This document shows, in pieces, positions 17,029 to 27,513 of a DNA stretch of 64,000 bases (its first letter is position 1; each line of letters opens with the position of its first letter). This DNA is from Pseudomonas entomophila. Lineage in GTDB: Bacteria > Pseudomonadota > Gammaproteobacteria > Pseudomonadales > Pseudomonadaceae. The translations under genes were made by a program, and so were the position numbers. The stretch is from assembly GCF_029478665.1 (NCBI RefSeq), contig NZ_JARPQB010000009.1, positions 34,317 through 98,316 on the forward strand. Direction: 5' to 3'. The notes under the pieces were generated by a model. It worked only from the letters and a program-made list of their open reading frames with translations. It searched no databases and was not told the DNA's origin.

Positions 17029-18426
17029 TCAGATTGCTGAAGGTCGCCCGGCGTGCTGGAAGAAGGTCTGGGCGCGGACGTCCTGCCCATAGGCGACATT
17101 GATCCGTAGCCAGTCGCTTGCACGCCCTTGCGGATCGAAGGCACTGCCTGGGGTCAACAGCACGCCCTGCTCCAGCGCCAGTTGCTCCAGTTCGGCGAAG
17201 TCGCGCCCCGGCGAACGCGCCCAGACGAACATGCCGCCGCAAGGTTCGCAGAACACCTCCCAACCACAGGCCTCCAACTGCCCAAGTGCTTTCGCCATGT
17301 GCTGCCCAAGGCGCACGCGCAGGCGTTGCACACTCTTGCGGTAGCTGCCATTGGCAAGCATCTGCCCGACCACCTGCTCGGCGAAGCGCGAGGTACCGAT
17401 GCCACTGACCATCTTCAGCTCGGCCAGGCGAGCCACCAGCGCCTCGTCGGCCACCACATAACCGACGCGCAACGAACAGCTGAGGGTCTTGGAAAAACTG
17501 CCCACGTAGATAACCCGCTGATCACTGTCGAGGGTCGCCAGGCGCGTCGCCGCGCCATCCTGAAAGTCGGCGTACAGATCATCCTCGATGATCCGTACAT
17601 CATGCTCGCGTGCCAGTTCCAGCAGGCGATAGGCCACCTTGGGCGTCAGGCTGGAACCGGTGGGGTTCTGGTACAGACTGTTGGTGAACAGGCACTGTGG
17701 CCGGTGCTCGGCCAGCAGGCGCTCGAGCGCCGCCAGGTCAGGCCCGGTGGCCGTGCGCGGAACTTCGAGCATGTTGACCTGATGCCGACGCAACAGGTTG
17801 TACAGGTTGTAATAGCCGGGACGCTCCACCAGCACGGTATCACCGGGTGCCAACAGGGTGCGCACCAGCAGGTCGAGGGCATGGCTGGCCCCCTGGGTGG
17901 TCAGGATACGCTCAGGTGAAGCCACAATGTCGAGCTTCGCCAAGCCTTTGTGCAACTGCAGGCGCAGGCTGGCCAGCCCCAACGGCGGACAGTAGTCGAA
18001 CAAGGCCTCTGGCGCGCCACGGCTTACCTGGCGCACCGCCTGGGCCAGTTCAGCCTCGGCGCGCCAGGCCACCGGCAGCCAGCCACACCCCAGCTTGAGC
18101 AACTCGTCGTGCCCTTCACGAAACTGCCGCCAACTACCGTCGATGCCCTCGCCCCAGGCCACACCCACATCAGCCTGCAATCCCGGCTTGCGCTCGGCCA
18201 CGAAAAAGCCGGTTCCGTGGCGCGCTTCCAGCCAGCCGCTGGCGACCAGCCGATCGTAAGCCTCGATCACACAGGACGCGCTCACCGCGTGATCCCGCGC
18301 CAAGGCACGGATCGAGGGTAGACGCGCGCCGGGACGCAGACGCTGCTGCTCGATCCATGCCCGCAATTGCTCGGTCAGTTGCTGGACCAACGGCGTAGGG
18401 TGAAGACGGTCGAGTTCGAGGCGCAT
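17029..18426 (-). CDS. MocR/PdxR-family transcription regulator
   Basis: This 465-residue protein joins a GntR-type winged helix at residues about 10-75 (RLPSIRALARDHAVSASCVI) to a class I aminotransferase fold. The PLP-binding lysine is in GSFSKTLSCSLRVGY. Such MocR proteins are PLP-sensing regulators rather than working transaminases. It is transcribed away from an MFS exporter gene with only 74 bases between, which makes that exporter the likely target. The gap contains the repeated element TGTCGTGTACCTTGTCG that could hold an operator. Confidence 0.93.
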   Translation of the reverse strand: MRLELDRLHPTPLVQQLTEQLRAWIEQQRLRPGARLPSIRALARDHAVSASCVIEAYDRLVASGWLEARHGTGFFVAERKPGLQADVGVAWGEGIDGSWRQFREGHDELLKLGCGWLPVAWRAEAELAQAVRQVSRGAPEALFDYCPPLGLASLRLQLHKGLAKLDIVASPERILTTQGASHALDLLVRTLLAPGDTVLVERPGYYNLYNLLRRHQVNMLEVPRTATGPDLAALERLLAEHRPQCLFTNSLYQNPTGSSLTPKVAYRLLELAREHDVRIIEDDLYADFQDGAATRLATLDSDQRVIYVGSFSKTLSCSLRVGYVVADEALVARLAELKMVSGIGTSRFAEQVVGQMLANGSYRKSVQRLRVRLGQHMAKALGQLEACGWEVFCEPCGGMFVWARSPGRDFAELEQLALEQGVLLTPGSAFDPQGRASDWLRINVAYGQDVRAQTFFQHAGRPSAI

Positions 18427-18500
18427 GGCAAGTGTTCGCTATTTTCAGGCAAACAGTTAATCACAAATGCCCCTGTCGTGTACCTTGTCGAGGACAGGCC

Positions 18501-19703
18501 ATGACCTCGAAGCTGCATCGGACACTCCCCCAACGGATGCTTGCGATGCCCTCTCGTCATGCCCCGGCCTTGCTGGCCTTTGCCCTGTGCCTGATCACCC
18601 TCGCGGTGAACCTTCAGGCCCCCCTGTATATCGCCTACGCCGACTTGTCCGGACGAGGCGCGGCCGCCACCGCCGTGGCCTTTTCCGGCTATGTGCTCGG
18701 CGTGCTGCCGGTTTTACTGGCCCTCGGCGGCCTCGCCGACCGGGTCGGCCGACGCCCGCTGATTCTCGCGGCCCTGGGGCTGTCGATGCTTGCCACCCTG
18801 ATCATGCTGCTGGCACCCGGCCTGGAAGCCTTGGCCGTGGCGCGCCTGTTCCTGGGGCTGGGCACCGGCCTGGCCTCGGCCACGGCCACCGCCTACATGG
18901 GCGAACTGATGGCGCCCGAGCTCGGCAGCCGCGCGGCCAACTGGGTCACTGCCAGCACATCCCTGGGCTTCGGCCTGGGCGCGGCACTGACCAGCCTGTT
19001 CCTGTTGCGCGGTCCCACACTCACGCCTGGCAGCTTCCACCTGCAACTGGCACTGGCTGCAATTGCCCTGCTACTGGTCTGGCGCCTGCCTGACCCTCGC
19101 CCGGTGCGGCGCGGTGCCATGTTGCGTCTGCCTTTCTATCCCCCAGGGAGCCTGGCCTATGGCTTTGCGATTCTGCTGGCCTGGGCCTGTGTCGGCCTGG
19201 TCATCGCGCTGCTGCCGGGTATCCTGCGTGCGCATGGCTTGAGCGCCTGGTCTGGCTTCTCGACGTTCTGCGTGATCAGCTGCGGCCTGTTGTTCCAGCC
19301 CATCGCCCGCCGCCTTTCCAGCACTCGAGCGACGTTGTTGGGGTTGTTGATCCTGCCGTGCAGCTATGGGTTGCTAGCCTGGGCCGCAGCAAGCGGCAAC
19401 CTGGCCGGCGTGTTGATAGGTGCGATCACCGCCAGCAGTGCTTGCTACGGTTTCATCTACCTGGGTGGACTGGCTGCGGTGAATCAACTGGCAGGCCAGG
19501 AGAAGACCCGCGCCAGCGCCGGGTTCTTCCTGCTGGCCTACCTGGGCTTCAGCCTGCCGGTGATCCTCACGGGCCTGCTAAGCGACCACCTGGGGGCCAA
19601 CAGCGCGTTGCTACTATTTGGCATTGGCCTGGTAAGCGGCTGCCTGCTGGTTGCCCTGCAACTCCAAAAAAGCTTGCGCATGCCACGGCAGCAGCAGGCC
19701 TGA
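18501..19703 (+). CDS. MFS transporter
   Basis: This 400-residue inner-membrane protein has twelve predicted helices and the MFS loop motif GGLADRVGRRPLIL between helices 2 and 3. It starts MTSKLHRTLP at 18501, with GAGGACAGG upstream. Arrangement and length fit drug/metabolite exporters. It is divergent from a MocR regulator and is probably controlled by it, perhaps in response to an amine or vitamin B6-like compound; that is inference from the regulator family. It ends two bases before the convergent SDR gene. Confidence 0.88.
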   Translation: MTSKLHRTLPQRMLAMPSRHAPALLAFALCLITLAVNLQAPLYIAYADLSGRGAAATAVAFSGYVLGVLPVLLALGGLADRVGRRPLILAALGLSMLATLIMLLAPGLEALAVARLFLGLGTGLASATATAYMGELMAPELGSRAANWVTASTSLGFGLGAALTSLFLLRGPTLTPGSFHLQLALAAIALLLVWRLPDPRPVRRGAMLRLPFYPPGSLAYGFAILLAWACVGLVIALLPGILRAHGLSAWSGFSTFCVISCGLLFQPIARRLSSTRATLLGLLILPCSYGLLAWAAASGNLAGVLIGAITASSACYGFIYLGGLAAVNQLAGQEKTRASAGFFLLAYLGFSLPVILTGLLSDHLGANSALLLFGIGLVSGCLLVALQLQKSLRMPRQQQA

Positions 19704-19705
19704 AC

Positions 19706-20467
<762 letters not shown>

Positions 20468-20644
20468 CATTGGCTCCTTCTGGGAACTGGATTCGAGCCT
20501 GAGTCTAGTCAGCCTGCCGAGCGGCTGGGCAGCATCATCAGGGCTACGGTTGGACTACTATCGTTCGCGGTGATCTTGCGTGACGCAGGACAGGATCGGA
20601 GTCGATCATCCTACCTCGACTACCCCACTTCAGGAGATTTCGCC

Positions 20645-21646
20645 ATGTCCACCAGCAACCGCCGTTTCCTCCTTGCCAAACGCCCGGTCGGCGCCGTGCG
20701 TCGCGAAGACTTCACCTACGAGGAGGTGGCCACCAAGCAACCCGACGAAAACGAGGTGCTGGTCAAGAACCTTTACTTGTCACTGGACCCCGCGATGCGT
20801 GGCTGGATGAACGAGGGCAAGTCCTACATTGCGCCTGTGGCCCTTGGTCAGGTGATGCGTGCCTTGGGGGTCGGCGAGGTGATCGCCTCCAGGCATCCGG
20901 ACTTCAAGGCCGGCGATCATGTGAACGGAGCACTTGGCGTGCAGGACTACTACACCGGTGCGCCACAGGGCCTGTACAAGATAGACCCCAAGCTCGCCCC
21001 GCTACCCCGCTATCTTTCAGCCTTGGGCATGACCGGCATGACCGCTTACTTCGCCCTGCTCGATGTCGGCCAGCCCAAGGCTGGCGAGACGGTGGTGATC
21101 TCGGGCGCCGCCGGCGCGGTCGGCAGTATTGCCGGGCAAATCGCCAAGCTGAAGGGTTGCCGGGTGATCGGGATTGCCGGCGGTGCGCAGAAGTGCCAAT
21201 ACCTCAAGGATGAACTGGGCTTCGACGGTGTCATCGACTACAAGGCCGAAGACGTATTGGCCGGCCTCAAGCGCGAATGCCCCAATGGCGTGGATGTGTA
21301 CTTCGACAACGTCGGCGGTGACATTCTGGATGCCGTGCTCTCGCGCCTCAATTTCAAGGCCCGGGTAGTGATCTGCGGCGCAATCAGCCAGTACAACAAC
21401 AAGGAGGCGGTGAAGGGGCCGGCAAACTACCTGTCGCTTCTGGTGAACCGTGCGCGCATGGAAGGTTTCGTGGTCATGGACTACGTCAAGGAGTATGGCA
21501 AGGCGGCGCAGGAGATGGCCGAATGGCTGGCCAGCGGCAAGGTCAAGAGCAAGGAGGACGTGGTGCAGGGGCTGGAGACCTTCCCGGAAACCTTGCTCAA
21601 GCTGTTCAGCGGGGAGAATTTCGGCAAGTTGGTGCTGAAGGTCTGA
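20645..21646 (+). CDS. NADP-dependent medium-chain reductase (CurA/leukotriene B4 dehydrogenase-like)
   Basis: This 333-residue zinc-independent medium-chain reductase starts MSTSNRRFLLAKRPVGAV at 20645, behind CAGGAG. The Rossmann motif GAAGAVGSIAGQIAKLKGCR is near residue 155, and GVDVYFDNVGGDIL and the YNNKE segment follow, both typical of the alkenal/curcumin reductase group (YncB, CurA). These reduce carbon-carbon double bonds of enones with NADPH. It is divergent from the SDR gene, separated by about 175 bases. Confidence 0.9.
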   Translation: MSTSNRRFLLAKRPVGAVRREDFTYEEVATKQPDENEVLVKNLYLSLDPAMRGWMNEGKSYIAPVALGQVMRALGVGEVIASRHPDFKAGDHVNGALGVQDYYTGAPQGLYKIDPKLAPLPRYLSALGMTGMTAYFALLDVGQPKAGETVVISGAAGAVGSIAGQIAKLKGCRVIGIAGGAQKCQYLKDELGFDGVIDYKAEDVLAGLKRECPNGVDVYFDNVGGDILDAVLSRLNFKARVVICGAISQYNNKEAVKGPANYLSLLVNRARMEGFVVMDYVKEYGKAAQEMAEWLASGKVKSKEDVVQGLETFPETLLKLFSGENFGKLVLKV

Positions 21647-21673
21647 GGGCTTCGGGGCTGCGCTGTCGCGCAG

Positions 21674-21762
21674 TCTGTAGGAGCGGCTTTAGCCGCGATG
21701 CAGGCAACAGGGTGTCTGACACCCGCTTCGCGGGTGATCGCGGCTAAAGCCGCTCCTACAGG
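21674..21762. repeat. REP palindrome pair (GGCTTTAGCC type)
   Basis: CTGTAGGAGCGGCTTTAGCC and its inverse enclose ACCCGCTTCGCGGGT, the same composite as at 11067-11155. It lies between two convergent genes. Confidence 0.85.
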
Positions 21763-21831
21763 GCTCATAACAAATCAATGGGTTCTGTTTTGCCCCGCGA
21801 TGGGCCGCAACGCGGCCCTGGCCCTTACAGA

Positions 21832-22533
21832 TCAGCCGCGGATCTCGGCCACCACGGCAGCCAAAGCCTTGGCCGGATCCGCCGCCTGGCTGATCGGACG
21901 CCCGATCACCAGGTAGTCAGACCCCGCATCCAGCGCCTGGCGCGGAGTCAAGATCCGACGCTGATCGTCCTGGGCACTGCCCGCCGGGCGAATCCCCGGA
22001 GTGACCAGTTGCAGTGACGGATGAGCCGCTTTCAATGCGGGCGCCTCCAGTGCCGAACACACCAGGCCATCCATACCGGCTTTTTGCGCCAACGCCGCCA
22101 GACGCAGCACCTGCTCCTGCGGATCGACGTCCAGGCCAATGCCAGCCAGGTCCTCGCGCTCCATGCTGGTCAGCACGGTCACACCGATCAACAGTGGCTG
22201 CGGACCACTACGCTTGGCCAACTCCTCTCGGCAAGCTGACATCATGCGCAGGCCACCGGAACAGTGCACGTTGACCATCCACACGCCCATCTCGGCCGCC
22301 GCCTTGACCGCCATGGCGGTGGTGTTGGGGATGTCGTGGAACTTGAGATCGAGAAACACTTCGAAGCCCTTGGCGCAAAGGGTCTCGACAATCCCCGAAG
22401 CACTGCTGGTGAACAGCTCCTTGCCGACCTTTACCCGGCACAGCGCCGGATCGAGCTGGTCAGCCAACTTCAGGGCGGCGTCACGGGTGGGGAAATCCAG
22501 GGCGACGATAAGGGGCGTCTGGCAGGCGGACAT
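21832..22533 (-). CDS. pyrF: Orotidine 5'-phosphate decarboxylase
   Basis: This 233-residue enzyme makes UMP from OMP, the last step of pyrimidine synthesis. The active-site segment [10 protein letters not shown] (with the catalytic Asp-Lys network) is near residue 60, and LVTPGIRP and YLVIGRPI, which hold the phosphate, are near the C-terminus. It starts [16 protein letters not shown] palindrome GGGCCGCAACGCGGCCC lies just downstream and may help to end transcription. Confidence 0.97.
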   Translation of the reverse strand: MSACQTPLIVALDFPTRDAALKLADQLDPALCRVKVGKELFTSSASGIVETLCAKGFEVFLDLKFHDIPNTTAMAVKAAAEMGVWMVNVHCSGGLRMMSACREELAKRSGPQPLLIGVTVLTSMEREDLAGIGLDVDPQEQVLRLAALAQKAGMDGLVCSALEAPALKAAHPSLQLVTPGIRPAGSAQDDQRRILTPRQALDAGSDYLVIGRPISQAADPAKALAAVVAEIRG

Positions 22534-22714
22534 GGGCAGGGTCTCTTGGCAAGTCTTGAACGGCGCGCATTGTAAACGAAGTGGTGAGCGCTTTGGGGGC
22601 CGCGAGTCGGTCTAATTGGCTCCGTTGAACGCCCCGCCTATAATTGAACCAATGAGAAACCTGTTCGCTCCAACCTGTATTAGGTAGCACTCGAACCAAC
22701 AAAGGAGCATGACA

Positions 22715-22882
22715 ATGCCTTGGTATGCCTGGCTTATACTCGCCATAGCGCTCGGCTCCATCGTAGGTGGGCTGTTGATGCTGCGCGACACCGCGAAGAA
22801 GCTGCCGTTGACCGAAGAACAACTGCAGAAAATCCATCAACGCAACGCGGAAATGGATGCCAAGGAAGCAAAGGACCGCTGA
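22715..22882 (+). CDS. DUF2897-family small membrane protein
   Basis: This is a 55-codon gene. ATG at 22715 is preceded by AAAGGAGCATGACA. The protein has an N-terminal hydrophobic helix (WYAWLILAIALGSIVGGLL) and a charged tail ending QKIHQRNAEMDAKEAKDR. This matches what I know of DUF2897, a short Pseudomonas membrane protein of unknown function. It sits between pyrF (divergent) and the ComEA-like gene (convergent). Confidence 0.8.
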   Translation: MPWYAWLILAIALGSIVGGLLMLRDTAKKLPLTEEQLQKIHQRNAEMDAKEAKDR

Positions 22883-22931
22883 ACAACATAACGGAGGCCG
22901 AGCATTCGAAAATGCCCGACCACCCCTTGGC

Positions 22932-23264
22932 TTATTCCAGTATCAACTTGTCACGGTTGCGCTCCAACAGCGAATTGCCAATTCCCTTGATTTCGAGCAG
23001 TTCGTCGACCGAAGTAAATGGTCCATTGGCCTCCCTGTAGGCCACGATCGCCTCGGCCTTCGCCTTGCCGATACCCTCAAGGGCCTGCTGAAGAGACGGC
23101 GCATCGGCACTGTTGATGTTTATCTTCAAGGCCGGAGCAGTCAACGATGAGGTGGTAATGGGCATAACCTCGGGGATACCGGAAGACGAGGGCGCCGCAC
23201 TGAGGGGCAAGGATAGGCCTGCAAGAAGCGGAAGTAACAGAAGAGAGAAAGTGGTATTGCGCAT
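22932..23264 (-). CDS. ComEA-family helix-hairpin-helix protein, secreted
   Basis: This protein of 110 residues has a Sec signal peptide (FSLLLLPLLAGLSLPLSA, cleavage near residue 24) followed by a Ser/Pro-rich linker and a pair of helix-hairpin-helix motifs: ININSADAPSLQQALEGIGK, then FTSVDELLEIKGIGNSLLE. Such proteins bind double-stranded DNA outside the inner membrane, as ComEA does in DNA uptake. It starts at 23264 behind AGGAGTG. It is directly downstream of nothing related; wbpM ends 186 bases away on the same strand. Confidence 0.88.
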   Translation of the reverse strand: MRNTTFSLLLLPLLAGLSLPLSAAPSSSGIPEVMPITTSSLTAPALKININSADAPSLQQALEGIGKAKAEAIVAYREANGPFTSVDELLEIKGIGNSLLERNRDKLILE

Positions 23265-23450
23265 TTGGACACTCCTGTGAGTCGAGGATTGCGAGGCAGC
23301 ATCTCCATGGCTGCCTAGGCAAAAGTAACGGCTCGAACAGTGTCGTGAAAGCGCTTGCGCAAAGCGAATAGTTACCAAATTGAACAGCTGACAGCACAAT
23401 GACTGCCAGCTGTAAGCCACTTCTTGCAGCCCTACCGGAAACGCCGCCGT

Positions 23451-25445
23451 TCAGACATCCTGACGGCGTTGCTGATAGACCCAGTCAACAATCTCGCCTT
23501 CTGGTGAGTAACCACTGACCATACCCCGCAGCAGCTGTCGGACAGACTGGAAGTCCTCCGTATCCACGGCGACCACCAGAGCCGAGAGCTGCTCTTTCAA
23601 TACATCCCAGCTCAGGTAATCCTCGTTCGCCGTCATGATCATCCGATGCGGGGTGGGCGATACGTTATCGCCGATCAGGAGCTCTTCGTACAGTTTCTCG
23701 CCTGGACGCAACCCCGAGAACTCGATGGCAATATCTCCATGGGGGTTTTTTTCCGACCTGACACTCAAACCGGAAAGATGCACCATCTTTTCCGCCAGCG
23801 CGGCGATCTTTACAGGTTCCCCCATGTCCAGGACGAATACATCCCCCCCCTGGCCCATGGACCCAGCCTGTATGACCAACTGGGCCGCCTCGGGAATGGT
23901 CATGAAGTAGCGAGTGATCTTGGGGTGCGTGACCGTCAGCGGTCCCCCAGCCTTGATCTGCTTGTGGAAAAGCGGGATCACCGAGCCCGACGAACCCAGC
24001 ACGTTACCGAATCGCACCATGGTGAAGCGGGTCTTGTTCACCCGGGCAATATTGCCGGCATCACCGAACAGGACGGGAGCGATTTCCTTGCTCAACGCTT
24101 GCAGGATCATTTCCGCGAGGCGTTTGGTGCTGCCCATGACATTGGTTGGGCGCACCGCCTTGTCGGTGGAAATCAGCACGAAGTTGGCGACATTCGCCTG
24201 CAACGCAGCTTGTGCCGTGTTCAATGTTCCAATCACATTGTTGAGCACGCCTTCGGCGATATTGTGCTCGACCATCGGCACATGCTTGTACGCCGCCGCG
24301 TGATACACCGTGTCCACGTGCCAGATGCTCATGGTGTCGAACAGGTGCCTCGGATTACGGATCGAACCCAGGAATGGCACAAGGCGCACCGAAAGCGACT
24401 CGCGCTGTATACGCTGCTCCAGTTCGCTGTGAATGCTATACAGGTTGAACTCGCTGTGTTCGAACAGTAGCAGCGTACGCGGCTGGAGCATCAGAATCTG
24501 CCGGCATAGCTCCGAGCCGATCGACCCCCCTGCCCCGGTGACCATGACGACCTTGCCGGTGATGCAGTGGGCCAGGAGATCCTGCTGCGCCGGGACCGCG
24601 TCGCGCCCCAGAAGGTCGGCAATATCCACTTCCTGGATATCGTCGACCTTGACGCGTCCACTGGCGAGGTCCATGACACTCGGCACGCTGCGCACATGCA
24701 GCGGAAACTTCTCAAGCGCACCCAGGACTTCGCGACGGCGTGCACGCGTGGCCGATGGAATGGCAAGCAGCACTTCCTCCGCCCCGGTAATGTCGAGCAT
24801 CCGCTGGATGTCCTTGCTGCGGAACACTTGCAGACCGGAGATCGCCCGATCGGCGATCGATTCATCATCATCGATGAAGGCGACTGGACGCATCACCCGC
24901 CCCATGCGCAATGCCGCCAGCAGCTGGTTGCCGGCAGCCCCGGCCCCGTAGATCGCGACCTTGGGCAGACCGTTTTCACTGCTGGTAAAGGGCATGTGTT
25001 GCTTGGCAGCATACCAGTCGCCCAGGAAATACTGGCGCATCACCAGGCGCAGGCCACCGATCATCACCAGGCTCAGCCACCAGTAATTGAAGATGATCGA
25101 GCGCGGTACCACGGTGGTGTGGTTACTGTACCAGTACACGACCAGCGCCAGGATCAGGGCTGAGAGACTGACGGCCTTGAAAATCATGATCAGGGCATCG
25201 TTACCGAAATAGCGCATGACCGCCCGATACATACCAAAACGAATGAAAATCGGAATGGCGACCAGCGCAGCCGAGGCGAACAACCAAAGGTGCCCCTTGA
25301 TCGGATTGTTCATTTCGTCGAAGCCAATGCGCACGACAAATGCCAGCCACAGCGCAAGCCAGACCAATACCAGGTCGGTAACGACTTGTAGCGCGCGCTT
25401 GTAACGACGTGGCAGCGCGAGCATACGTTTTCTCAATCTATCCAT
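23451..25445 (-). CDS. wbpM: WbpM-type UDP-sugar 4,6-dehydratase
   Basis: This 664-residue inner-membrane enzyme has four N-terminal helices (residues about 20-135), a first Rossmann-like domain (YGAGAAGNQLL, 166-176) and a catalytic SDR domain with TGAGGSIGSELC (303-314). The active site reads STDK (426-429) with Met437 and Lys441 in place of Tyr-x3-Lys, as in WbpM/FlaA1. It converts UDP-GlcNAc to the 4-keto-6-deoxy sugar used for QuiNAc and FucNAc. It is the last gene of the O-antigen locus. A hairpin over the stop codon (about 23443-23470) may help termination. Confidence 0.95.
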   Translation of the reverse strand: MDRLRKRMLALPRRYKRALQVVTDLVLVWLALWLAFVVRIGFDEMNNPIKGHLWLFASAALVAIPIFIRFGMYRAVMRYFGNDALIMIFKAVSLSALILALVVYWYSNHTTVVPRSIIFNYWWLSLVMIGGLRLVMRQYFLGDWYAAKQHMPFTSSENGLPKVAIYGAGAAGNQLLAALRMGRVMRPVAFIDDDESIADRAISGLQVFRSKDIQRMLDITGAEEVLLAIPSATRARRREVLGALEKFPLHVRSVPSVMDLASGRVKVDDIQEVDIADLLGRDAVPAQQDLLAHCITGKVVMVTGAGGSIGSELCRQILMLQPRTLLLFEHSEFNLYSIHSELEQRIQRESLSVRLVPFLGSIRNPRHLFDTMSIWHVDTVYHAAAYKHVPMVEHNIAEGVLNNVIGTLNTAQAALQANVANFVLISTDKAVRPTNVMGSTKRLAEMILQALSKEIAPVLFGDAGNIARVNKTRFTMVRFGNVLGSSGSVIPLFHKQIKAGGPLTVTHPKITRYFMTIPEAAQLVIQAGSMGQGGDVFVLDMGEPVKIAALAEKMVHLSGLSVRSEKNPHGDIAIEFSGLRPGEKLYEELLIGDNVSPTPHRMIMTANEDYLSWDVLKEQLSALVVAVDTEDFQSVRQLLRGMVSGYSPEGEIVDWVYQQRRQDV

Positions 25446-25525
25446 ATCCCCTCTGTATTTCCTTCCTCATCACCTGAGCGCAGCCCTATTATTTTCGATT
25501 GCCTGTTGCCCAGCTTAACAGGTGA

Positions 25526-26542
25526 TCAGCGGTGCTCTGCCTGCCCGGCGTTGAACTTGATGGCGAGCAGCACCAACGGTGCGTAAGCGATCAGCAGCGC
25601 GACGACACTGTCGAGCTTGCCAAGGGCAACCGCACAGGCCAGCGGCAATAGCCAGACGACATTGATTGCCAATACCGCCAGGGTTACCGGCATGTGCCGG
25701 CCAAACTGCCGCGAGGCGAACTGGTAGCCGTGGCTGCGGTGTGCTTCATAGACTTTCTCGCCACGCAGCAAGCGGCGTACCAGCGTGACCGTTGCATCGA
25801 CGACAAAGACCCCCAGCAAGATCAGCCAGGCCGCGAACAGGCTCGAGTCGACCCACGCCGCCTGCAGCGACAGAATACCCAGGGCAATACCCAGAAAACC
25901 GCTTCCGGCATCCCCCATGAAGATGCGCGCGGGAGGGAAGTTCCAGATCAGGAAGCCTGCTACGGCGCATGCCAGTGCAATCGCTCCCCAGGCCTCGCTG
26001 TCATGGCCGCTGAGCCAGTACAGTAGAGCCCCCCCCAGGCAGGCACAGATCGCCTCGATACTGGCCAAACCGTCAATGCCGTCCATGAAGTTGTACAGAT
26101 TAAGTAGCCATACCAGGTAGAACAGCGCTAGCACATGGCCGACCCAGCCCAACGCCAGCTCATGCCCAAAGACCTGAAGCGGTGGCAACCCACCAAGCCA
26201 GAACAGCACCCAGGCCGCACCCGTGAAGTGCCCCAACAGCCGCCACCGGGCCGCGATGTGCCCATGGTCGTCCAGAAAGCCCAGGATGGCGATACCCGAT
26301 CCTGCCCCCAACAGCGCCCAAGCCAGGCTCCAGTCGAGCAACGCTTGACTGGCCAGGACCGGCACCGAAGCCAGGAACGTCAGGACAATGGCAACACCAC
26401 CGCCACGGGGTGTCGGCACGGTATGGGAGCTACGCGCATTAGGTACGTCGATGATGCTGCGGGCCAGGGCATAACGACGCAGCCAACCCGTCAGCAGCCA
26501 GGCCAGCAAAAGAAGCAAGGGTAGAATCAACCAGAGAGTCAT
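25526..26542 (-). CDS. wbpL: WbpL-like undecaprenyl-phosphate sugar-1-phosphate transferase
   Basis: This 338-residue polytopic membrane protein of the WecA/MraY family starts MTLWLILPLLLLLAWLL. It has the early DVPNARSSHTVPTPRGGG segment, the acidic FLDDHGHIAARW, and NLYNFMDGIDGLA with the catalytic Asp residues, then FMGDAGSGFLG. WbpL-type enzymes start the O-antigen unit by moving a FucNAc, QuiNAc or GlcNAc phosphate to undecaprenyl phosphate. Its ATG overlaps the stop of the wbpV-like gene (ATGA). Confidence 0.9.
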   Translation of the reverse strand: MTLWLILPLLLLLAWLLTGWLRRYALARSIIDVPNARSSHTVPTPRGGGVAIVLTFLASVPVLASQALLDWSLAWALLGAGSGIAILGFLDDHGHIAARWRLLGHFTGAAWVLFWLGGLPPLQVFGHELALGWVGHVLALFYLVWLLNLYNFMDGIDGLASIEAICACLGGALLYWLSGHDSEAWGAIALACAVAGFLIWNFPPARIFMGDAGSGFLGIALGILSLQAAWVDSSLFAAWLILLGVFVVDATVTLVRRLLRGEKVYEAHRSHGYQFASRQFGRHMPVTLAVLAINVVWLLPLACAVALGKLDSVVALLIAYAPLVLLAIKFNAGQAEHR

Positions 26543-27513
26543 GCTTTCGAACGTTCCAGGTCCAGATAGTGACGGGCAGCAAGGGACAGAGCTTGATCGA
26601 CACTCAGGGGTGGCGTCCAGTCGAGCAGTTGTTGTGTCTTGCCGATATCGACTTGCAGGGAACCGCACAGGCGCTCCGCCATGCCGGTTCGACCGATGGC
26701 GCGAGCGGCCGCTTTCAGCACCCATGCCGGGATGGGCAGAAGCGTCGCCTTGACCCCAAGCGCCTTGGCGGTCCTGCGTAACAGTTCGGGCGTGGAGAGA
26801 TCCTCGCCATCGCTGGCGAGAAACACCTGGTTGAGCGCGCTCGGGTGGTCAACGCAGACGCTGATCAGGTCGACCAGATTGTCCAGCGCGACCATGCTGC
26901 GCTTGTTGTGGACCAGCCCCAAAGGTAGCGGGATCTTCTTGACCAGCCACTTCATCATTGCCTGGAAGTTGGCCTTGACCCCCGGGCCGTAGACCAGGAC
27001 CGGGCGAATGATCACCACGCCCATTCCCGTTTCCTGCGCCAGCGCCTGAAGCGCCCTCTCGGCTTCAAGCTTGGAGATACCATAAGGGTCGACAGGATGT
27101 GGCAGTTCATCGGCCTGGTAAGGTCGGCGACCGTCGGTGCCCTCGCCATTGACCTTTACCGAACTGATGAAGATGAAGCGTTCGACCCCGTCGGCCGCGG
27201 CACGACGCGCCAATGCCAGGGTACCGTCGACATTCACCTTGCGAAACTCGGCGAGCGGATCTGACGATTGCTCGTTCATGACATGTACGCGGGCAGCGCA
27301 ATGGATGACCGCTTGCACACCTGCCAGCGACATTTCTTCGCGCCCCTCTCCCAAGGCGCCCATCACCACAGGGGTCGCACCGGCAGGCAAATCGGCCTTG
27401 GGACGGCGGGTTCCGGCAAGGACCTCGATGGTGTGGTCAAGCAGCAATCGATCGACCACACGGGATCCGACGAAGCCACTCGCTCCGGTAACCAGCACTT
27501 TGCGCTGTTTCAA
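26539..27513 (-). CDS. WbpV-like NAD-dependent sugar epimerase/reductase
   Basis: This 324-residue extended SDR has TGASGFVGSRVVDRLL at the N-terminus, SSVKVNGEGTDGR, and the catalytic YGISKLEAER (Tyr-x3-Lys) near residue 145. By position before wbpL and wbpM and by sequence type it resembles WbpV/WbqV, which reduce the WbpM product at C4 to give UDP-QuiNAc (or FucNAc). The start codon is TTG at 27513 with GGAG eight bases upstream; it overlaps the stop of the previous gene (TTGA), so it is translationally coupled. Confidence 0.85.
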   Translation of the reverse strand: MKQRKVLVTGASGFVGSRVVDRLLLDHTIEVLAGTRRPKADLPAGATPVVMGALGEGREEMSLAGVQAVIHCAARVHVMNEQSSDPLAEFRKVNVDGTLALARRAAADGVERFIFISSVKVNGEGTDGRRPYQADELPHPVDPYGISKLEAERALQALAQETGMGVVIIRPVLVYGPGVKANFQAMMKWLVKKIPLPLGLVHNKRSMVALDNLVDLISVCVDHPSALNQVFLASDGEDLSTPELLRRTAKALGVKATLLPIPAWVLKAAARAIGRTGMAERLCGSLQVDIGKTQQLLDWTPPLSVDQALSLAARHYLDLERSKA

